Part shown: in pieces, positions 37,413-45,678 of the stretch
Numbering within the stretch: the first letter of the stretch is position 1
Layout of the letters: each line of letters begins with the position of its first letter
From: Pseudomonadota bacterium
GTDB lineage: Bacteria > Pseudomonadota > Alphaproteobacteria > Acetobacterales > Acetobacteraceae
Direction: 5' to 3'
Length of the DNA: 64,000 nt
Assembly: GCA_021801255.1 (NCBI GenBank)
Contig: JAJYYH010000063.1
Span: forward strand, 62,001 to 126,000
Made by a program: the position numbers and the translations under genes
Notes under the pieces: generated by a model
Databases searched by the model: none
What the model saw: the letters and a program-made list of their open reading frames with translations, nothing else
Told to the model about the DNA's origin: nothing

Positions 37413-38509
37413 GCCGCTTTTCCGGCCATGACCCGGCGGGCGGGAATACGCGCCCCGGATGCGGCATCGAACAGCAGCGCCGCGGCGGCGTCCGCCGCGA
37501 CAGCGACCTGCGCGCCCGGCGGCGGGGCCGCGCCGAGCAGGCTCGCGACGATCTCCGTTCCATCGCCGGCGCGAAGCAGAACGACCAGACGCTCGTGCAA
37601 GGGCGTGGTCGCGATCACCTCCAGGCGCGCGGCATCCGGCCCCGCCGCCGCGAGCGACAGGGTCTCCGGCCGCAGGCCCAGCAGGCACTCTTGCCCCGCC
37701 GCCTCGGCGCTGGCATCGAGCACGAGACGAAACCCCGCGGCCTCGGCCCGTAAGCCGGCGGGATCGGCCACCGGCCGGCACGCCAAAAGGTTCACCGGCG
37801 GGTCGCCGAAAAGCCGCGCCACCGCCGCCGTCGCCGGCCGGTCATAGACCGTCTCGGAAGCGTCGCATTGCTCGATGCGGCCCGCGCGCAGCACCGCGAC
37901 GCGATCGCCGAGCGCCATTGCCTCACGATAATCCTGCGTCACATAGAGCGTCGCCGCCTGGCTTTCGCGCAAAAGCCGGGGCAGCTCGAGGCGCATCTCG
38001 TAGCGCAGCTTGGCATCGACATTGCGCAGCGGGTCATCGAGCAGCAGCACGCGCGGGCGCCCGACCAGGGCGCGCGCGAGCGCTGTGCGCTGCTTCTGGC
38101 CATTGGAGAGCGCGCGCGGCGGATGGCTCAGCACGTGGCCGATGCGCAAGAGCTTGGCAATTTCCGCGACGCGCGCGGCGATCTCGTCGGCCTGCAGACC
38201 GCGCGCGACCAGCGGGCTCGCGATGTTGTCGCGCGCCGACATATGGGGATAAAGCGCGAAATTCTGAAAGGCCATGCCAATATTGCGCGCCTCCGGCCCA
38301 CGCGCCGAGACATCCTGGCCGTCGATCACAACCTGGCCGAGAGCCCCCGGCTCGAGCCCGGCGATGGCGCGCAGCAGCACCGTCTTGCCGGCACCCGACG
38401 GTCCGAACAGCACCAGCGTCTCACCCGGCGCGACCGCCAGGTCAACGCCGCGCAGTACCTCATGGCGGCCGAACCGCGCGTGGATCGCTGCGACTTTGAG
38501 CCCGGTCAT
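37409..38509 (-). CDS. CUT1 ABC transporter ATPase, subunit A (GlpS-like, degenerate catalytic site)
   Basis: A 366-residue sugar ABC ATPase with intact Walker A (GPSGAGKT) and Q-loop (AFQNFALYP). The signature is LSNGQKQR in place of LSGGQ, Walker B is VLLLDDPL with Asp at the catalytic Glu position, and the H-loop is YVTQDYREAM with Gln for His. These changes suggest weak or no hydrolysis at its own Walker site. The C-terminal domain is retained. It overlaps both neighbours by 4 bp and most likely works with subunit B in one asymmetric importer. Confidence 0.87.
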   Translation of the reverse strand: MTGLKVAAIHARFGRHEVLRGVDLAVAPGETLVLFGPSGAGKTVLLRAIAGLEPGALGQVVIDGQDVSARGPEARNIGMAFQNFALYPHMSARDNIASPLVARGLQADEIAARVAEIAKLLRIGHVLSHPPRALSNGQKQRTALARALVGRPRVLLLDDPLRNVDAKLRYEMRLELPRLLRESQAATLYVTQDYREAMALGDRVAVLRAGRIEQCDASETVYDRPATAAVARLFGDPPVNLLACRPVADPAGLRAEAAGFRLVLDASAEAAGQECLLGLRPETLSLAAAGPDAARLEVIATTPLHERLVVLLRAGDGTEIVASLLGAAPPPGAQVAVAADAAAALLFDAASGARIPARRVMAGKAA

Positions 38510-39351
38510 CCCTTGACCGCTCCCAGCGACAAGCCCTCGACGAGCCAGCGTTGGGCGTAAAGTGCGAGTGCCAGCGTGGGTAAAATCGAAAGCACGATGG
38601 CCGCGGCGATCTGGCCGTACTGGATACCCGAGGCGGTGACAAAGGCCAGCGCGCCCACCGTCACCGGCTGCTTGTCGGCGGAAGCCAAGATCAGCGCGAA
38701 GACAAAATTATTCCAGGCGAAAATGAACGAGAGCAGACCCGCCGCCGCGATCCCCGGTCCAGCGAGCGGGATGGCGATGCGGGTGAAAGCGCGCCACCAG
38801 GAATGGCCGTCGATCCGGTACGCGTATTCGATGTCCGGGCTCGCATCCTCGAAATAGCCGCGCACGATCCAGAGAATGAGCGGCAGGCAGATGAGCTGAT
38901 AGATCCAGATGAGGCCAATATAGGTGTCGTTCAGGCCGAGATCCTGGAAATAGAGCGAAAGCGGCAGGAGAACGAGGAGCGGCGGGGCGAAGCGGAATGA
39001 GAGCATGGTGAAGGCGATGTCCTCGCCGAGCCGAAAACGGAAGCGCGCGAAGGCGTAGGCCGCCGGCACGCCGAGCACGAGGGCGAGCAGCACCGAGCAG
39101 GTCGAGAGCAAAATCGAATTCCACAAATTATGCAGGAACGTGATATCAAGAATGCCAGATGCCGTCTGCAAATGGCCGGAAATCAGCGCGGTATAGTTGG
39201 CAAGCGTCGGGGCAAAGACGAGGCTCGGGGGCAGGCGCAGGATCTCCTCGTTGGTCTGGAACGACATCACGACGATCCAGAAAATCGGAAAGAGGAAGAA
39301 CAGCAGAACCAAGGTGAGTGCCGCGGCCCGCAGCAACTTATGCAGCGCCAT
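38506..39351 (-). CDS. CUT1 sugar/polyol ABC transporter permease (MalG-like)
   Basis: A 281-residue permease with six predicted membrane helices. The N-terminal span LTLVLLFFLFPIFWIVVMSF is typical of MalG-type subunits. The coupling (EAA) loop reads EYAYRIDGHSWWRAFTRIAI (about residues 170-190), which docks to the ATPases. C-terminus LVEGLSLGAVKG fits the family. Overlaps the downstream ATPase gene by 4 bp and the upstream permease by 14 bp. The substrate is presumably the polyol handled by the rest of the operon. Confidence 0.9.
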   Translation of the reverse strand: MALHKLLRAAALTLVLLFFLFPIFWIVVMSFQTNEEILRLPPSLVFAPTLANYTALISGHLQTASGILDITFLHNLWNSILLSTCSVLLALVLGVPAAYAFARFRFRLGEDIAFTMLSFRFAPPLLVLLPLSLYFQDLGLNDTYIGLIWIYQLICLPLILWIVRGYFEDASPDIEYAYRIDGHSWWRAFTRIAIPLAGPGIAAAGLLSFIFAWNNFVFALILASADKQPVTVGALAFVTASGIQYGQIAAAIVLSILPTLALALYAQRWLVEGLSLGAVKG

Positions 39352-40267
39352 GGGTACGCTCCCGCAATTTCAGCCACTGCTTGATGAAGACGTTGGACAA
39401 CGCATAGGTCAACGCCCAGAGCACGATCATCAGCGCCGCCGATGTGCCGACATTGGTGTATTGGAAGAAGTCGAGATAGGCACGCACCTGGAACAACATC
39501 AACGAATCGCCCGGTCCACCCTGGGTCATCGCATAAACGATATCGAATTGCTGCATCGAGTCGAGCATGCGGAAGAGCGTCGCGGTAACGATATAAGGTG
39601 CTAGCATCGGCAGGGTGATCCGGAAAAACACAAAATGCCCGGCCACGCCATCGAGCCGCGCCGCCTCGAAGGGCTGCTGCGGCAGGCTGCGCAGGCCGGC
39701 CAGCAACAACACCATCATGAACGGCGTATAGACCCAGATATCGACGAGCACGACAGTAAACATCGCGCTCGACGGCGCCGAGGCCCAGCGGAAGTCGTGG
39801 ACGCCGAAGAGCGCGACGAGCCAGCTCAGGACACCGAAATTTGGGTTGGTCATGAGCTTCCACATCAGCGAGGCGATCGCCGGCGCGGTCATCAGCGGCA
39901 GCAGCAGCGCAACCGAGACGATATTGTTGAAGCGTGTCCGCTCGCGCAGCAACAAGGCGATGCCGAGGCCGAGCAGCAACTCCAGCCCGACGGTGGAAGC
40001 CGCATAGACCGCCGAGACCCGCACCGTGGCCCAGAAATCGGGGTCGGTCAGCATGTCGAGATACTGGCCAAACCAGACAAATTCCCGGTTTAACGGCATC
40101 GCGAGATTGTAGCGCTGCAGGCTGTACCAGGCGGCGGTGAAGAAGGGCACCAGAATGCCGATACAGACAATCAGCGCTGGCAGGCTCAGTAGATAGGGCA
40201 GCAGCCGGGGCAGCAGCGGCCTCGCGGGCGCCTTGGCGGGGGTCGGGATAATAACGGTCGTTGACAT
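39338..40267 (-). CDS. CUT1 sugar/polyol ABC transporter permease (MalF-like)
   Basis: A 309-residue permease with six predicted helices, the first at about residues 25-50 (LLSLPALIVCIGILVPFFTA). The EAA loop is FEAARLDGVAGHFVFFRITL (about residues 205-225). It forms the channel with the MalG-like subunit. ATG 40267 lies 45 bp after the binding-protein stop. Confidence 0.9.
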   Translation of the reverse strand: MSTTVIIPTPAKAPARPLLPRLLPYLLSLPALIVCIGILVPFFTAAWYSLQRYNLAMPLNREFVWFGQYLDMLTDPDFWATVRVSAVYAASTVGLELLLGLGIALLLRERTRFNNIVSVALLLPLMTAPAIASLMWKLMTNPNFGVLSWLVALFGVHDFRWASAPSSAMFTVVLVDIWVYTPFMMVLLLAGLRSLPQQPFEAARLDGVAGHFVFFRITLPMLAPYIVTATLFRMLDSMQQFDIVYAMTQGGPGDSLMLFQVRAYLDFFQYTNVGTSAALMIVLWALTYALSNVFIKQWLKLRERTHGAA

Positions 40268-40312
40268 GGCAAATCGGGAAGCGGCAGCGCGCCGCTCCCC
40301 TTGCTCCCACTC

Positions 40313-41752
40313 TCAGCCGATGCCGGCCTGATGCAATTGCCGATTGACGCTGTCGGCAAGTTTGTCAAGGCCCTCATCGACGCTCACTTCACGCGCCACC
40401 ATGCGCTGGAGCGAGGCCGCCCATTCGGTGGTGAGATTGAAGAACAGCGGCTGCGGCGTGAAGTAGATTTTCGCGTCCGGCGCGGTTTTTTCGTACTGGT
40501 TGAGATAGCCAGGATAGGATTTGGCGATCCGCTCCTTGAACTCGGCATCCTGCCAGACGCTGTTGCGCACCGGGTTGACGACATCGCTCTTGCGCGCCCC
40601 GTAGAACAGATGATCGGTTCCCGATGCCCACTGGATGAAAGTCCATCCGGCATCTTTCTGCCTGGAGAAGTTCGACATCGCGAGCGACCAGATCCAGACA
40701 TTCGAGGTCGGGCCCTTGGCCGCCGGATTGGCGGCAAACGGCGCGTAGGCGAGATGGCCGCGCTCGCGGTTGTCACCGCCGTTCATGAAATAGCCGAGGA
40801 TGTCGGCGTCGTAGATCATGCCGGAGGCGCCGGCGCCAAGATCGGTGCCAACCTGATACCAGGTATAGGTTGCCCAGTTCTTCGGCCCCGATTCCTGGAT
40901 CATCTGCACCCAGAGCTTGTGGAACGCCTTCGACTCCGGCGTGTTCATCGCCGCCCGGAGCCGGCCATTCGCCATGGTGAAGTCGCGCTGGCCATAGTTC
41001 GAATAGGCCGAGAGAAATCCCGGATGGATCGTCGCCCAGGAGCGGCTGCCGCGCACGCCGATGCCGTAGGGACCACCGGCATCCTTGGTGATTTTTGCCG
41101 CAACCGCCATCAGCTCTTCCATGTTCCGCGGCGGCGAGAGCTTGAGCTTGTCGAAGATCGTTTGATTATAGGAGAGATTGTTCAGCTCGAACCCCCACGG
41201 CACCGCCCATTGATGGGCACCCGGGCCGCCCAATTCAGCGCCGGGCTTGCCCGACCAGGCGGTCGAGGCGCGCAGATTGGGCAGAATGTCGTCCCAGTTA
41301 TAGGTCGCCGCGGTTTTCGTCGGATCCTTGAGGTATTCGTTGAAATCGACGAGCCAGCCGGCCGGGCCATATTGCCAGGTCTGATAGGCGCCGGTCATGA
41401 ACACATCGTATTGCGTCGCGTGCGAGGACAGCGCCGCAGTTACTTTATCGAAATAAACATCCTCGGGGAAAATGTCATAGGTCACCTCCATCCCCGTGAG
41501 CGTCTCGAAATTCGCGAGATCGGCGATCAAGGCGTCGGCATAGGGGTGCTTGTTGAGCAGCACCTTGATCTGGGTGCCCTGGTGCTTTTTCCAGTCGAAA
41601 TCGGCGGCGAGCGCCCGGGTCGCTGCCGCGTTCAGCAGCGTCTCGGCGCTGCCCAGCGCCAGGCCGAGGCCGGCCAGACGGCGGGCGAGTTCGCGGCGAC
41701 CTATCCGGCCTGCGAGAAAGGCGGTTGCGAGATCTTGTGCTTTTTCGTGCAT
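40313..41752 (-). CDS. Extracellular solute-binding protein, family 1 (polyol/sugar)
   Basis: A 479-residue periplasmic binding protein of cluster D type. The N-terminus is unusual: about 30 residues precede the hydrophobic stretch, with the twin-arginine-like GRRELARRLAGLGLALG (about residues 18-34) and possible cleavage after AAATRALAA, so Tat export is plausible. The mature part shows IKVLLNKHPYADALIADLAN and FETLTGMEVTYDIFPEDVYF. The 5' end overlaps the 3' end of the SorC regulator gene by 52 bp in another frame; no good internal start exists. Binds the substrate of the transporter; ligand unknown. Confidence 0.87.
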   Translation of the reverse strand: MHEKAQDLATAFLAGRIGRRELARRLAGLGLALGSAETLLNAAATRALAADFDWKKHQGTQIKVLLNKHPYADALIADLANFETLTGMEVTYDIFPEDVYFDKVTAALSSHATQYDVFMTGAYQTWQYGPAGWLVDFNEYLKDPTKTAATYNWDDILPNLRASTAWSGKPGAELGGPGAHQWAVPWGFELNNLSYNQTIFDKLKLSPPRNMEELMAVAAKITKDAGGPYGIGVRGSRSWATIHPGFLSAYSNYGQRDFTMANGRLRAAMNTPESKAFHKLWVQMIQESGPKNWATYTWYQVGTDLGAGASGMIYDADILGYFMNGGDNRERGHLAYAPFAANPAAKGPTSNVWIWSLAMSNFSRQKDAGWTFIQWASGTDHLFYGARKSDVVNPVRNSVWQDAEFKERIAKSYPGYLNQYEKTAPDAKIYFTPQPLFFNLTTEWAASLQRMVAREVSVDEGLDKLADSVNRQLHQAGIG

Positions 41753-42753
41753 GTTCCACTCCCTGTGGTTGGACGACGCGGGTCGGGATGGTCGAGGAGC
41801 CGCCGCGCCGTCGGCTCATCGGTGATCAGGCCGCTCAGAATGCGCGACGCGAGCACGGCGCGGAGCGCCGCGACCTTGGCGAGCCCGCCCGCGACGGCGA
41901 CGACCTCCCGCCCCGCCATCGCCTCGAGCGGCAGCGCGATGACGCGATCGTGCAGATCGGTTTTTACCCGGCGCCCGGCGGCGTCGAGATAGCACCCCAG
42001 CACTTCGCCCACCGCCCCTGCCCCGCGCAGCGTCTCCGCCTCTTCCTCGGACACCACCCCGGCTTGCGGCAGAAACGTCTCGGCGCCGCTGACCTCGCCG
42101 ACGCCGACGAGAAACAGCGTCGCCTCGCGGGCCATCGCCATCGCCTCCGCCACCCCACGCTGTGCCAGCAGCACCGCGCGATCTTCGGCCGTGTTGGCGA
42201 AGAACGGCACCGGCAAAAGATAGGCCTCGGCGCCGGTTTTCTCGGCCAGGCGATGGATCATGTCGAAGGGATTGGCGCTCATCTGGCGCGGCACGCCGCC
42301 GAGCAGAGAAACGAAGCGCAGATCGGGACGCGGGAAACGCGGCAGGTGATCGACGGCGGCGGCGAGGGTGCGGCCATGGCCGACGCCGATCACACGATGG
42401 CGGTTGTTTTCCAGCTCGTTGAGCAGCATCCCCGCGGCCGCCAGGCCAAGCGCGCGGAGCGGCGGATCGCTCGGCCCCAGCGTCGGGACGACGCGGCAAA
42501 AACGGAGATCGAATTCGCGCATCAAATGCCGCTCAAGCGGCATGCAGCCAGCGATCGGCCCCTCGACGAACACCCGCACCGCGCCGGCGCGGCTGGCGCG
42601 CGCCACCAGGCGATGCGCCTTGGCGGGCGCGACCCCCAAGGCGGCGGCGACTTGCGACTGGGTCAGGCCGCCGGCGTAGTAGAGCCAGGCCGCGCGGGTC
42701 GCGAGCGCGTCTTCCGGGTCGATCTCCGGGGTCATTGGGCTCGGCGTTTCCAT
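41701..42753 (-). CDS. SorC/DeoR-type sugar-binding transcriptional regulator (EryD/LsrR-like)
   Basis: A 350-residue regulator with an N-terminal helix-turn-helix (LYYAGGLTQSQVAAALGVAP, about residues 22-41, then AKAHRLVARASRAG) and a C-terminal sugar-phosphate-binding domain (VIGVGHGRTLAAAVDHLP, VSLLGGVPRQMSANPFDMIH). SorC members such as EryD and LsrR control polyol and AI-2 operons and respond to phosphorylated sugars. ATG 42753 is chosen; ATG 42735 is an alternative. It is the first gene of the 13.4 kb operon and probably represses it through the inverted repeat just upstream. Confidence 0.88.
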   Translation of the reverse strand: METPSPMTPEIDPEDALATRAAWLYYAGGLTQSQVAAALGVAPAKAHRLVARASRAGAVRVFVEGPIAGCMPLERHLMREFDLRFCRVVPTLGPSDPPLRALGLAAAGMLLNELENNRHRVIGVGHGRTLAAAVDHLPRFPRPDLRFVSLLGGVPRQMSANPFDMIHRLAEKTGAEAYLLPVPFFANTAEDRAVLLAQRGVAEAMAMAREATLFLVGVGEVSGAETFLPQAGVVSEEEAETLRGAGAVGEVLGCYLDAAGRRVKTDLHDRVIALPLEAMAGREVVAVAGGLAKVAALRAVLASRILSGLITDEPTARRLLDHPDPRRPTTGSGTCTKKHKISQPPFSQAG

Positions 42754-42770
42754 TCGCGTTTCCACCCGAT

Positions 42771-42803
42771 TGCAAAATTTTTTGTTATGTGAAAAAATTT
42801 GCA
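42771..42803 (-). promoter_or_regulatory. AT-rich inverted repeat, probable SorC operator/promoter
   Basis: The arms are tgcaaaattttttg (42771-42784) and tgaaaaaatttgca (42790-42803), nearly perfect inverted copies around ttatg, 18-50 bp upstream of the SorC start. The AT-rich patch stands out sharply in GC-rich surroundings. On the minus strand it overlaps plausible -35 ttgggt and -10 ataaca sequences, as expected for a repressor operator. It also lies upstream of rfbB and could affect that promoter. Confidence 0.55.
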
Positions 42804-42956
42804 TACCCAAGGCCGTCCGTCAAGCGCAAAATGCGTCCCCCTGAAAATGTGCCCCCGCCCGAAAATACGCCCCTTCACGCCGGCGGCGGGGCTGCGATGG
42901 ACCAGCGCCGGCAGAGCGGCTATTGCGGGCGGGTTTCGCCACCTCATGGGGGAAAA

Positions 42957-44009
42957 ATGCGGATATTGCTCACGGGCGGCTGCGGCTTCATCGGCTCGGC
43001 GGTGGTGCGCCACAGTCTCGCCGCGACCGGGCATGAGATCGTCAATGTCGATAAAATGACCTATGCCGCCTCGGAGGACGCGCTGGAGGCGGCGCGCGGC
43101 GATCCCCGCCATCGCCTGATCCGCGCCGATATCGCCGAACCCGGCGCGATGCGCGAGATTTTCGCCACCTACCGGCCCGATGCCGTCATGCATCTCGCCG
43201 CCGAGAGCCATGTCGATCGCTCGATCGACGGACCGGCCGAGTTCATCCGCACCAACATCACCGGCAGTTTTTCGCTCCTGGAGGCGGCGCGCGCGTATTG
43301 GGCGGGGCTCGGGGCCGCGGCGCGGGCGCGGTTTCGCTTTCATCACGTTTCGACCGACGAGGTATTCGGCGCCCTCGGCCCCACCGATCCGCCCTTCACC
43401 GAGACCACGCCCTACGATCCGCGCAGCCCCTATTCGGCGAGCAAGGCCGCCTCCGACCACCTCGTGCGCGCCTGGTTCCACACCTATGGTCTGCCGACGA
43501 TCGTCAGCAATACCACCAACAATTACGGCCCCTGGCAATTTCCCGAAAAACTCATCCCGCTGGTCACGCTGAACGCGCTCGAGGGCAAGCCGTTGCCGGT
43601 TTACGGCGACGGCTCGAACCAGCGCGACTGGCTTTTCGTCGCGGACCACGCCGAGGCGTTGCTGGCGGTGCTGGAGCGCGGCGAACCGGGTGCGACCTAC
43701 GCCATCGGCGCGCGCCAGCCGCGCTCCAACCTCGAGGTGGTGCGTGAAATTTGCGCAACCCTCGACGATTTGCGCCCCGATCCCGCCGGTCCGCGCGAGC
43801 GGCTGATCACCTTCGTTGCCGATCGGCCGGGGCATGATTTCCGCTACGAGATCGATCCCTCGCGAACCGCTGCGGCGCTGGGCTGGCAGGCCAAACACGA
43901 TTTCGCCGCCGGGCTCCGGCGCACCGTCGCCTGGTATCTCGATCATGCGCCGTGGTGGCAGGCCTTGCGTGCCGAGCGCTACGGCGGCGAGCGGCTGGGC
44001 GCGGCTTAG
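42957..44009 (+). CDS. rfbB: dTDP-glucose 4,6-dehydratase
   Basis: A 350-residue short-chain dehydrogenase-type enzyme converting dTDP-glucose to dTDP-4-keto-6-deoxyglucose, the second step of dTDP-rhamnose synthesis. The NAD loop is [15 protein letters not shown]. The catalytic residues are visible in [11 protein letters not shown] (Thr, Asp, Glu), and [15 protein letters not shown] gives the Y-x-x-x-K pair. [16 protein letters not shown] and [18 protein letters not shown] are family motifs. I chose ATG 42957 (preceded by ggggga); a longer open frame up to 42735 runs through the AT-rich operator and is not supported. First of rfbB-A-C-D. Confidence 0.94.
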   Translation: MRILLTGGCGFIGSAVVRHSLAATGHEIVNVDKMTYAASEDALEAARGDPRHRLIRADIAEPGAMREIFATYRPDAVMHLAAESHVDRSIDGPAEFIRTNITGSFSLLEAARAYWAGLGAAARARFRFHHVSTDEVFGALGPTDPPFTETTPYDPRSPYSASKAASDHLVRAWFHTYGLPTIVSNTTNNYGPWQFPEKLIPLVTLNALEGKPLPVYGDGSNQRDWLFVADHAEALLAVLERGEPGATYAIGARQPRSNLEVVREICATLDDLRPDPAGPRERLITFVADRPGHDFRYEIDPSRTAAALGWQAKHDFAAGLRRTVAWYLDHAPWWQALRAERYGGERLGAA

Positions 44010-44229
44010 GCGTGGGAGGGTTATCCCATCGGAACGGCCAGGGCACTGCCCCCTCTTCCCCTGGGGACAAGCTGGGGCCAGCTTCCCGAGACCCGCATCA
44101 AGGATTGCACGGGCTTCGCTCTTGGTCGGGCCCCAATGGGAAGATGGGGAGCAAAGCCCCGGGCCTGCAAAGCCATCTTCCAACGATCACCTATCTTCCA
44201 ACGATCACCGTGGCCAAAATGGAGTGGGC
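44010..44229. repeat. rfbB-rfbA gap with REP-like sequence and an 18 bp-period tandem repeat
   Basis: The 220 bp between rfbB and rfbA holds a diverged REP-like unit (ggccagggcactgccccc near 44037-44054, and cttcccctggggacaagctggggcc). It also has two perfect copies of atcttccaacgatcacc (44175-44191 and 44193-44209). I see no gene here. Such a long gap inside an otherwise tight operon suggests a separate promoter or processing site before rfbA. Confidence 0.7.
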
Positions 44230-45105
44230 ATGAAAGGGATTCTTCTCGCTGGCGGCTCGGGCACCCGGCTTTCGCCGATGACGCTCGCCGCCTCGAAGCA
44301 ATTGCTGCCGGTCTATGACAAGCCGATGGTCTATTATCCGCTTTCGACGCTGATGCTGGCCGGCATCCGCGACATCATGGTGATTTCGACGCCCGAGGAT
44401 CTGCCGCAATTCCGCCGCCTGCTCGGCGACGGCGCGCGCTTCGGGGTACGCTTCGCCTATGCCGAGCAGCCGCGCCCCGACGGCATCGCCGAGGCCTTTC
44501 TGATCGGGCGGGACTGGATCGCCGGCGAGGCCTGCGCGCTCGCCCTCGGCGATAACCTGATTTTCGCCGATCATCTCTCGGTGCTGCTGCGCGCCGCCTC
44601 GGCCCGCCCGCGCGGGGCGACCGTGTTCGCCTATCGCGTGCGCGATCCCGAGCGCTATGGCGTGGTTTCCTTCGACGAGGCCGGCCACGCCCGCGACATC
44701 ATCGAGAAACCCGCCCAGCCGGAATCCAACTGGGCGGTCACCGGGCTCTATTTCTATGACGAGCGGGTCAGCGACTTCGCCGCCGCCATCAAACCTTCGG
44801 CGCGTGGCGAGCTGGAGATCACCGATCTCAACCGCCGCTATCTCGAGGAGGGTTCGCTGCATGTCGAGCGGCTCGGCCGCGGCTGTGCCTGGCTCGACGC
44901 CGGCACGCCCGATAGTCTGCTTCAGGCCGCGACCTTCGTGCAGACCATCCAGTCGCGCCAGGGCATGCTGGTCGGCTGTCCCGAGGAGGTCGCGTTCCGT
45001 CTCGGCCATATCGACGCCGCGACGCTGCACGCCCATGCGATGAGCCTTGGCAAGACCGAACTGGGGCGGGTGCTTGCCGAACTCGCCGACGATCATCATG
45101 GTTGA
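44230..45105 (+). CDS. rfbA: Glucose-1-phosphate thymidylyltransferase
   Basis: A 291-residue nucleotidyltransferase making dTDP-glucose from dTTP and glucose 1-phosphate. The signature [16 protein letters not shown] (about residues 3-18) is followed by [20 protein letters not shown], and the metal-binding [12 protein letters not shown] (about residue 110). [20 protein letters not shown] confirms RfbA/RmlA. ATG 44230 has ggag 9 bp upstream; the open frame before it crosses the repeat-rich gap. It feeds RfbB, whose gene is upstream. Confidence 0.95.
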   Translation: MKGILLAGGSGTRLSPMTLAASKQLLPVYDKPMVYYPLSTLMLAGIRDIMVISTPEDLPQFRRLLGDGARFGVRFAYAEQPRPDGIAEAFLIGRDWIAGEACALALGDNLIFADHLSVLLRAASARPRGATVFAYRVRDPERYGVVSFDEAGHARDIIEKPAQPESNWAVTGLYFYDERVSDFAAAIKPSARGELEITDLNRRYLEEGSLHVERLGRGCAWLDAGTPDSLLQAATFVQTIQSRQGMLVGCPEEVAFRLGHIDAATLHAHAMSLGKTELGRVLAELADDHHG

Positions 45106-45114
45106 GGCGTGGTG

Positions 45115-45678
45115 ATGCAGATCGAACGCTTGGCCATCCCCGCGGTCATCCTCCTGACCCCGGCGAAATTCACCGATCAGCGCGGCTTTTTCTCGGAAAC
45201 CTGGAGCCAGGCGCGCTGGGCCGAGGCGGGCATCGCCGGCCCGTTCGTGCAGGACAATCACAGCTATTCCGCCGCACGCGGCACCATCCGCGGCCTCCAT
45301 TGCCAGATCGCGCCGGCCATCCAGGGTAAGCTGGTGCGCTGCGTGCGGGGGGCCATCTGGGATGTCGCGGTCGATCTCAGATCCGGCTCGCCGAGCTATG
45401 GGCACCATGCCAGCGCCGTGCTGAGCGCGGAGAACTGGCGGCAACTCTGGATCCCCGGCGGTTTCCTGCACGGCTTCTGCACGCTGGAACCCGACACCGA
45501 GGTGATCTACAAGGTCACGGCCCCTTACGACCGCGAGGCCGAGCGCGGCGTGATCTGGAACGATCCCGATCTGGCGCTACCCTGGCCGGTGGCGCCCGCG
45601 GAAGCCGTGCTTTCCGAGAAAGATCGCGTGCTGCCGTGTCTTGCCGGCGCCGAGCCGTGGTTCCACTACACGCCATGA
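45115..45678 (+). CDS. rfbC: dTDP-4-dehydrorhamnose 3,5-epimerase
   Basis: A 187-residue cupin-type epimerase. The catalytic histidine is in TIRGLHCQ (about residue 62), GKLVRCVRGAIWDVAVDLR follows, and the second histidine lies in WIPGGFLHGFCTLE. The tyrosine in EVIYKVTAPY and LSEKDRVLP (aspartate) complete the site. Three in-frame starts are adjacent (GTG 45109, GTG 45112, ATG 45115); the ATG is best placed relative to the gagg at 45104. rfbD begins inside its stop codon (ATGA). Confidence 0.94.
   Translation: MQIERLAIPAVILLTPAKFTDQRGFFSETWSQARWAEAGIAGPFVQDNHSYSAARGTIRGLHCQIAPAIQGKLVRCVRGAIWDVAVDLRSGSPSYGHHASAVLSAENWRQLWIPGGFLHGFCTLEPDTEVIYKVTAPYDREAERGVIWNDPDLALPWPVAPAEAVLSEKDRVLPCLAGAEPWFHYTP

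Noticed and set aside
42735-42956. A 74-residue N-terminal extension of RfbB
   Set aside because: It would translate the AT-rich operator and pass the conserved RfbB start (MRILLTGG); no Shine-Dalgarno supports it.
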